NCBI GenBank assembly: GCA_903923925.1
Contig: CAIXZF010000035.1
Location: forward strand, 310,001 to 374,000
Direction: 5' to 3'
DNA from: an uncultured Bacteroidales bacterium
Lineage (GTDB): Bacteria; Bacteroidota; Bacteroidia; Bacteroidales; CAIXZF01
Length of the DNA stretch: 64,000 bases
The stretch's first letter is position 1. Each line of letters opens with the position of its first letter. A program made the position numbers and the translations under genes. Positions 60,201 to 64,000 of this stretch are shown here, in pieces. Below the pieces are notes generated by a model. The model was not told the origin of the DNA and did not search any database. It saw only the letters and a list, made by a program, of their open reading frames with translations.

Positions 60201-60569
60201 AGTTACATTAAACCTGAAAGTAAACAATGCCTGACCATTAGGTATATTTACAGAACTAAGTCCAAAATAAGCTGCTGCTATTGTATTTCCCGGCGCATTA
60301 ACCATGAGGAATCCTCCACTTGAAGTTAAAATCGGATTTGCAGTATAGCTTACATAAGAAGCATTTACATTGTTAAAAATGAGCTTTAAGGATATTGAAG
60401 CCACATCGGTAAAATTCTGAACGTATATAGGAACATCAACATTCTGTGTCCCCGGACAAACAGACACAGCACCCGCTGTTGTTATTATCGGGGTTTGGGC
60501 TGTCGACACCACCGTCCATAAAAACAAGGCTAATAATATAGCCGTGGTCTTGGTAAGGATTGTTTTCAT
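54261..60569 (-). CDS. Giant T9SS surface protein with 13 Cys-pair modules, cohesin-like and dockerin-like domains
   Basis: 2102 residues. Signal peptide (1-24). Cohesin-like 1 ~28-165 (VDVPIYVQNFTDVASISLKL). Ig-like and VIGGGGYC modules ~170-330. Thirteen ~76-residue modules ~331-1324 (see 56596-59575). Ig-like ~1325-1410 with WQVSTDGGVNWNNL; cohesin-like 2 ~1415-1550 (VIPVSVENFSNVASLSLSLT); VMGGGVYC and SprB-like modules to ~1725; carboxypeptidase-regulatory-like ~1730-1785 (VVSYLNDGSTPMNNVAVNLF); dockerin-like ~1785-1900 (AGDVTGNGKVNSHDALNTVR); cohesin-like 3 ~1910-2010; type A sorting domain ~2020-2102 (ITNYPNPVSSTTTVSY). No enzyme domain is seen. A hairpin upstream (60626) and the terminator at 54204 make it a one-gene unit. 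Confidence 0.85.
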   Translation of the reverse strand: MKTILTKTTAILLALFLWTVVSTAQTPIITTAGAVSVCPGTQNVDVPIYVQNFTDVASISLKLIFNNVNASYVSYTANPILTSSGGFLMVNAPGNTIAAAYFGLSSVNIPNGQALFTFRFNVTNTSTLIWDLVSQGACQYSNFAGDPMPAQFVNGGITAGLPTGTISSTPFICSGQPAEVSIHVNGVAPYSIVYNDGVNPNVTVNTSTNPYVFTTYPASATTYTLVSIGAGACTNPSVNATTTTSFLPTPQLFDVIGGGGYCAGQTGIAIGLSGSQANINYELFLDGATTGVSKSGSGGSINFGIFQALGTYTVSASNNCGSATMNGSAIVNILPLTQVSLESFPSVCISSSPFLLTGGLPEGGNYSGSGVIENTFYPEIAGTGFSEITYTASSPGFCSGSFTQTIQVIQLPELNLYYDSPVCLNSDPVALYGYPQGGVYSGAGVNENFFYPGQAGSGVHAITYTYTNESGCTNSVTSELTVTTPSVITFNPLNGVCHGSSPVELAASPAGGWFEGDYVYLGESSWMFNPTYAGPATYPVTYFYTDEYGCTSSATQDITVYGLPVVSISGPDNICANANPVVLNGTPEGGIFSGSGVVGNTFDPSLVLPGSLYPIDYSYTDENGCSNTSQHFIFVNYLPYLEIYLPESVCANSDAIQLIGYPGGGTFSGTGVIEDFFFPSNSGAGTFDITYTLSDQYNCTSSILGSITVNPAPANLSINMPQQICANSEPILLAGEPAGGVFNGAGVYNQYEGSDFLFYPSWVGAGNYTITYLVSNEFGCFSQTESQITVNAIPEIGFDLPQMICQNSSPLTLNGNPAGGVFSGSGVFENSFDPSQTEAGSYIAITYTYTSPEGCAAELTQYIFVNQLMGLSFNPPSSVCENSEIINLNLYTYPSGGIFSGAGITESDYNFNPALAGIGTHEISYVYSDIYGCTSSTTSSITVNPTSQVSIIGLPEFACATGSQIELNGSPVGGTFDGDGVYYNYSSEIYEFWPNYTFEGPNSINYTFTNEYGCVSNITGIVTVVPAPVVEISPVSPLCESSAPAALVAYPSGGTFSGLGVFDNMFYPAVSGIGNYTITYTYTNENGCTSTSSIEVIVNSTIPVNTSLPENTCISSLSFVVNGYPEGGVFSGNGMIGNIFDPASAGIGVHEITYSYTNESGCTGSITETISVNPLTELQFPSIPTVCTGSEPILLTAYPEGGYFTGIGVYDNYFYPGTVEPNIYIITYTFTNISGCTSEITQTAEVTTNTLVTLDQLAPVCADGNPVVLNGQPEGGVYSGPGVVGNLFYPTLTGGGNFTISYTYGDLAACGSSASQDIIVIGLPSLTSPSNVTVSSGNDASFTVVSANAYFLQWQVSTDGGVNWNNLSNDGTYNGVNSDVLGIFNVSQSMSGQMFHCLAFGDCPSFATSDAASLSVESATITITAGIANSCPGEFVIPVSVENFSNVASLSLSLTFDQNLVSYIGYSDLNTEIQNGFFSINVLDNQVKLGYFNIAPANIGTGLLVNYIFAGVSGNSVVSWDLFTPGNCQLVDLNDNVLNVNYVNGSISVTPLPAIFEVMGGGVYCENGNGSEIMLSGSETGVSYFVQLDNVNTGNGVAGTGEAMNFGYFFAAGNYTIVAVNDLAGCTSMMSGSASIGINPSLLVSAGNNAAIGAGESTVLTSSVSGGTAPYTYLWTPATGLDDATIANPTATPIFSTTYTLVVTDYYGCSSMSTVTVNVIIASNNITGVVSYLNDGSTPMNNVAVNLFDNLNSLVATTTTDANGNYGFSDLSTGSYHVTANTTKAWGGGNAADGLLMLKHFTGNQQLTGMYLTAGDVTGNGKVNSHDALNTVRRFLGMISNFLPISDWLFETPSFVIDGVVSPVVNIHSLCASDVNGDYIPPFMKPEPTINLNREGSVAVNANGNVVLPIISEQNLTVGAISMKLEIPSGISITKIVSSNREEVLFNVIDNELRIGWYDLDPLTVSAGECLLNIYMNVGSHNDLSITMVGSSVLSDENAVTIKGANLIIPKISSENTELSITNYPNPVSSTTTVSYSLPESGKVNIKLFSIIGEEISELLNSDVEAGNHNLKFDAGSISQGVYILKIELNGQIKTHLFSISK
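56596..59575 (-). repeat. Thirteen tandem modules of ~229 bases in the giant gene
   Basis: Each module reads roughly: VC-x4-P-x2-L-x-G-x-P-x-GG-x-FSG-x-GV-x2-N-x-F-P-x3-AG-x-G-x3-ITYTYTN-x2-GCT-x-S-x5-ITV. All 13 keep both cysteines (first in VC/IC, second in GC or NC), at a constant distance of about 53 residues in most modules, so one disulfide per module is likely. Modules 3, 6 and 9 have short insertions. DNA identity between neighbours is moderate, so the array is old. Confidence 0.85.
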
Positions 60570-60625
60570 TTTGATGACTTTTGGTTTAACTTATTATGAT
60601 TGGATTTATTTCACTAATATATAAA

Positions 60626-60681
60626 AGAATGACACCGCCCTTACATTTTGAACATTTCTTCAAAATAAGCGGTGTCATTCT
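60626..60681 (-). terminator. Long stem-loop after the >1086-residue gene
   Basis: AGAATGACACCGC (60626-60638) and GCGGTGTCATTCT (60669-60681) form a perfect 13-base stem; the 30-base loop holds a second inverted repeat ATTTTGAA / TTCAAAAT. On the minus strand it is followed by TTTTATATA. It stands in the 171-base gap between the two giant genes and is the probable terminator of the upstream one. Confidence 0.7.
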
Positions 60682-60740
60682 AGGGGTTTTAGGTTGTATT
60701 ACATTGTTATTCGATTATCTGTGGTAAGAAAACAATTGTA

Positions 60741-63700
60741 TTAATGGGTAACAATCATTCTTTTTGATTGAACAACTGTTTTTGTTTCACCAAGAACTTC
60801 GATTTTGTAAATGTAAACACCCTGAGGTAGTTTTGAACCATCAATCACTAAATTATAGCGACCTGCAGTTTGTTGTGCATTAACTAATTCGGCTACTTCC
60901 TCTCCAATGTGATTGTATAATTTCAGAGTAACATTCCCATTTTCTGGAAGAGTATAGCTAATAGTTGTTGATGCACTGAAAGGATTAGGATAATTATTGC
61001 TCAGGTTAAACTCTGTTTTAGAAACTTTAACCTTAGGCATTGTAAGAACTGCATTATCAATAACTACAGATTCTTCATTCCCCAATTCACTTCCACCTGT
61101 TATTTCAAAGCTTAGGTTTTCGGTAGCTGATAAACTAGAACTTCTGATCTTTAAAGTAAAGAGATCATCATTGGTATTTATTGATACTGGAGATAAACTA
61201 TACCATTCAATATAGAGAACGCCATCAGAAATATTATATACCAGATTTCCTTTTGATCCTGTATTTGCAATTACATCAAGGATTTCAATTGAATTAGCAG
61301 GGAAATTAATAGCTAGCGACGCGGCACCAAGCTGCATAGTTTTTCCTGCTTTAATTGGTAATGTAAATTCATTGAAAGAGTTGACAAATTGTGTTCCTGA
61401 ATTATCCAAAGCAACTGAAGGTGCTGCTTTAACTGGAGGAATATAAGATCCGTTTACGTCACCATAACAAAGCCCTTTGAAGCTATTAGGAACTGCAGCA
61501 TTATTAATCAGGATATTCTTGATTTCAAATGCCCAATCAGCATTAATTGGGAAAGTTGTTATCATGTGAACTGATCTCTGCATTACCAGAAGAGCATCAT
61601 TGGCATTAACAACACCATTTCCATCAACATCTCCTACCCTTAACCTTAATCCGGCAAGAATTTCAAGATTCTGGAAGTGACGTGCAATTTTCAATGCATC
61701 AAGAGAGTTAACACCACCCCATAATTTAGTGCTGCTACCTTCTGTTGTATAGTTTCCGTTTGGAACCTGAGGTAAGGTATAATTACCGTTGAAATCAGTT
61801 AATCCGGTTGCAACTGTGATATTTGCACTCTTTAATAGAACAGTAGTGTTGCTTAAAGGTGAGGATAATGTGTTATCATAAGTTACCTGACCAAAGATAT
61901 CATAACCAAATACTGTATTGGTTACATTAACTGTTACCTGGTCTGTTGCTACGCAACCATATGAATCAGTTACAGCGAGAGTGTAAACTGTAGTTGATAG
62001 TGGTGATGCTAACGGACTAAGAATGTTTGCATTATTTAATCCGATTGCAGGTGTCCAGCTATAAGTGTATGGTGCGTGTCCACCAGTTACATAAGAATTC
62101 AACGTTGTTGATAATCCAAGTGTAATCGTTTTATCTGGACCTGCATTAACATTAGCTGCTTGATTTACAACAACCAAGGCGTTGTCAGAATCAGTACAAC
62201 CATTAGCATCAGTTACAATAACTGTATAGAAGGCAGTTGAAGCTGGATTAGCAATTGGATTAGCAATTGTTGCATTGCTTAAGTTTGTTGCTGGGATCCA
62301 CTGATAATTATATGGTCCTGTTCCACCAACTACATTTGCATTTAATGTAGTAGATGTTCCCTGGCAAATAATACTATATCCACCAGTATATACATTAGGA
62401 GCAGGATTAACAATAATCTCTGCACTGCCAAACATTGGTACACTACAGGCAGTTACTGAATTAACCCCTACAACTGTATATGTGCCAGCTACTATTTGTG
62501 TTCCAAAGGATATTACAGATCCTGTTCCTGATACTACAACTCCTGTTGCAATGCCATTACGGTAAAGATGATACTGCATTCCAATTTCTGAACTTGCAAG
62601 AGCAACTACAAACCCACTTCCACCAGCACAGAATGCACCACCTCCAATTACGGTGAATTGTAATGGTTTGACAACATCAACATTGAGGCTTGTCGAACTG
62701 ATACATCCAAATTCATTTGTAAATGTATAGGTAATTGTATAGGTTCCAGTTGCTACTGTTGCTGGGTCAAATGTGTTTCCAACAACACCTGTTCCGGAGA
62801 AAGTCCCTCCAGCTGGTAAACCAACTAAAGTAACTGCTGGTGCATTGTAACATACTGGTGAAACAGGTACAATAATAGGATTACTTAGAGGATTAACAAC
62901 AATTGTTGTTGTTGCTGATGTTGTACAACCATAAGTGTTTGTATAAGTATAGGTGATCAGATGAGTTCCAACACCTGCTTCAGCTGGATTAAAAGTATTA
63001 CCAACAACTCCAGTTCCACTATAGGTTCCACCTGCTGGCTGACCTTGAGTTAATGCAAATACATCTGCATTCTGGCAAATTCCACCAAGATTTCCAATAG
63101 AAACAAAAGTTGCTTCAAGAGTAGTTATTTCTTGTGTAGCAAAATTTGCGCAACCGAATTCATCTGTGAAAGTATAGGTAATAGTATGTACTCCAACTTC
63201 AGTAAGTTCAGGATTGAAGACGTTTCCTATAACACCTGAACCTGAATAAACACCCCCTGCTGGAGTTCCATAAAGTGAAATTGGCGAAGCGTTGTTACAA
63301 ACCGCACCTAATTCTCCAAGAGTAACTACTGGTAATGCGTTTACAGTTACGGGTTGTGAAGTACTGGATGTACAACCATTCTCGTTGGTATAAGTATAGC
63401 TTATTGTGTATGTTCCAGGTCCGGCAACAGCAGGATAGAACATATTTCCTTCCACTCCAACACCTGAATAGCTGCCACCCACTGGAGAACCATATAAAGT
63501 AAGTGCATTTGCACTAACACAGATATTTCCAGGTTCACTTAGTGTAACTACTGGTAAAGCATTAACTGTTATTTCCTGTGATGCACTGTTGGTACATCCG
63601 TTTCCATCTGTATAAGTGTATGTAATGGTATAAGTTCCTGGACCTGCAACTGCTGGATTAAACATGTTGCCCTCAACAGCAGTTCCTGTGAAGATTCCTC

Positions 63701-64000
63701 CCTGAGGAGCTGCATTTAATTCAACTGAATTTGAGTTAAAACAAACAGCTGCAATAGCACCAAAATTGATTTCTGGTAATGCATTCACAATGATTTCCTG
63801 CATAGTTGAATTTATGCAACCATTACCATCTGTGTATGTATAGGTAATTGCAAATACACCTGTTCCGGCAATTGTTGGATAAAAAACATTGCCCTCAACA
63901 CTTGTACCTGAATAAACACCACCTGCTGGAGTTCCATTAAGTGCAACTGGAGAAGCATTGTTACAAACAGCTCCTAACTGATCAAGGGACACTACAGGTA
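60741..64000 (-). CDS. Giant T9SS surface protein, partial (continues past the window)
   Basis: The frame is open at base 64000 (before the GTG at 63992 it reads PV), so the 5' end is missing; at least 1086 residues are visible. Order: six complete or nearly complete Cys-pair modules; a VIGGGAFC module; two SprB-like repeats (YTGGYSIICQGTSTTLNANV, NAGPDKTITLGLSTTLNSYV); a carboxypeptidase-regulatory-like domain (IFGQVTYDNTLSSPLSNTTV); a dockerin-like segment (WGGVNSLDALKIARHF, VGDVDGNGVVNANDALLVM, YGDVNGSYIPP); a cohesin-like domain (ASLAINFPANSIEILDVI); and a type A sorting domain (NNYPNPFSASTTISY, then SKRMIVTH). The C-terminal half is colinear with that of the 2102-residue neighbour, so the two are paralogues. 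Confidence 0.85.
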   Translation of the reverse strand, partial: PVVSLDQLGAVCNNASPVALNGTPAGGVYSGTSVEGNVFYPTIAGTGVFAITYTYTDGNGCINSTMQEIIVNALPEINFGAIAAVCFNSNSVELNAAPQGGIFTGTAVEGNMFNPAVAGPGTYTITYTYTDGNGCTNSASQEITVNALPVVTLSEPGNICVSANALTLYGSPVGGSYSGVGVEGNMFYPAVAGPGTYTISYTYTNENGCTSSTSQPVTVNALPVVTLGELGAVCNNASPISLYGTPAGGVYSGSGVIGNVFNPELTEVGVHTITYTFTDEFGCANFATQEITTLEATFVSIGNLGGICQNADVFALTQGQPAGGTYSGTGVVGNTFNPAEAGVGTHLITYTYTNTYGCTTSATTTIVVNPLSNPIIVPVSPVCYNAPAVTLVGLPAGGTFSGTGVVGNTFDPATVATGTYTITYTFTNEFGCISSTSLNVDVVKPLQFTVIGGGAFCAGGSGFVVALASSEIGMQYHLYRNGIATGVVVSGTGSVISFGTQIVAGTYTVVGVNSVTACSVPMFGSAEIIVNPAPNVYTGGYSIICQGTSTTLNANVVGGTGPYNYQWIPATNLSNATIANPIANPASTAFYTVIVTDANGCTDSDNALVVVNQAANVNAGPDKTITLGLSTTLNSYVTGGHAPYTYSWTPAIGLNNANILSPLASPLSTTVYTLAVTDSYGCVATDQVTVNVTNTVFGYDIFGQVTYDNTLSSPLSNTTVLLKSANITVATGLTDFNGNYTLPQVPNGNYTTEGSSTKLWGGVNSLDALKIARHFQNLEILAGLRLRVGDVDGNGVVNANDALLVMQRSVHMITTFPINADWAFEIKNILINNAAVPNSFKGLCYGDVNGSYIPPVKAAPSVALDNSGTQFVNSFNEFTLPIKAGKTMQLGAASLAINFPANSIEILDVIANTGSKGNLVYNISDGVLYIEWYSLSPVSINTNDDLFTLKIRSSSLSATENLSFEITGGSELGNEESVVIDNAVLTMPKVKVSKTEFNLSNNYPNPFSASTTISYTLPENGNVTLKLYNHIGEEVAELVNAQQTAGRYNLVIDGSKLPQGVYIYKIEVLGETKTVVQSKRMIVTH
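62680..64000 (-). repeat. Tandem 222-base modules in the partial giant gene
   Basis: The linker codons for NALP recur at 63331, 63553 and 63775, spaced exactly 222 bases (74 codons). Six modules fit in the visible part and the array runs off the window. Modules 2 to 4 share ITVNALPVVTL-type linkers and are more alike than those of the neighbouring gene, so duplication here is more recent. Confidence 0.85.

Noticed and set aside
54261-64000. Cellulosome scaffoldin locus
   Set aside because: No glycoside hydrolase, carbohydrate-binding module or enzyme dockerin is present in the window; the cohesin-like and dockerin-like parts sit on the same T9SS surface proteins.

Overview
The window comes from a member of the Bacteroidota, most likely a Bacteroidia-type, uncultured or marine/sediment-like lineage. 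The evidence is: type IX secretion (T9SS) C-terminal sorting domains on at least eight proteins; Bacteroidota-restricted families (DUF4296, DUF6089/PorG-like, DUF5686, DUF2027-Smr); futalosine-pathway menaquinone genes; AT-rich DNA; almost no Shine-Dalgarno sequences; and several promoters of the Bacteroidota type (TTTG, about 20 nt, TAnnTTTG). The exact genus cannot be read from the sequence.

Layout. 1-365: tail of a secreted protein. 370-2490: deoC, a thioredoxin-fold T9SS protein and a small lipoprotein. 2497-5758 (minus): DUF4296 lipoprotein, membrane-anchored OmpH-like protein, recQ. 5885-10236: kdsD, a DUF5686 outer-membrane protein and lptB (envelope/LPS supply). 10242-16610: pssA, a small conserved protein, queA, a PspC/LiaF-like pair, tatC, and pdxJ with a hydrolase. 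16767-27195: a ten-gene co-directional envelope unit (CBS-domain protein, small Omp85, nadK, three tandem PorG/DUF6089 paralogues, uppS, bamA, two Skp/OmpH chaperones) closed by a terminator. 27205-33525 (minus): mqnE plus three secreted proteases of unrelated catalytic classes (M43 metalloprotease, S1-like serine protease, C10 cysteine protease). 33741-36706: MFS transporter, mqnB, mqnD. 36714-45860 (minus): tail-specific protease, gyrB, and a barrel-protein/TPR-protein pair. 46014-46419 (minus): RNase P RNA. 46452-49823: Smr protein, di-haem peroxidase lipoprotein and a cytosolic YD-like repeat protein. 49881-64000: three very large cell-surface proteins and a MATE transporter.

The most unusual part is 49881-64000. 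A 980-residue protein has a cohesin-like N-terminus and a type B (gliding-associated) sorting domain. Two giants (2102 residues, and more than 1086 residues running off the window) carry tandem modules of about 74 residues with an invariant cysteine pair, then a dockerin-like calcium-binding segment, cohesin-like domains and a type A sorting domain. Cohesin-like and dockerin-like domains together on T9SS cargo, with no glycoside hydrolase in sight, suggest a self-assembling surface layer or adhesin network rather than a cellulosome. The same window also carries three PorG-like genes, bamA, a second Omp85 and Skp chaperones, which form part of the outer-membrane machinery needed to build and export such proteins.

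No tRNA, rRNA operon, CRISPR array, insertion sequence or prophage gene was recognised, and no gene-free stretch exceeds 300 bases once rnpB is counted.
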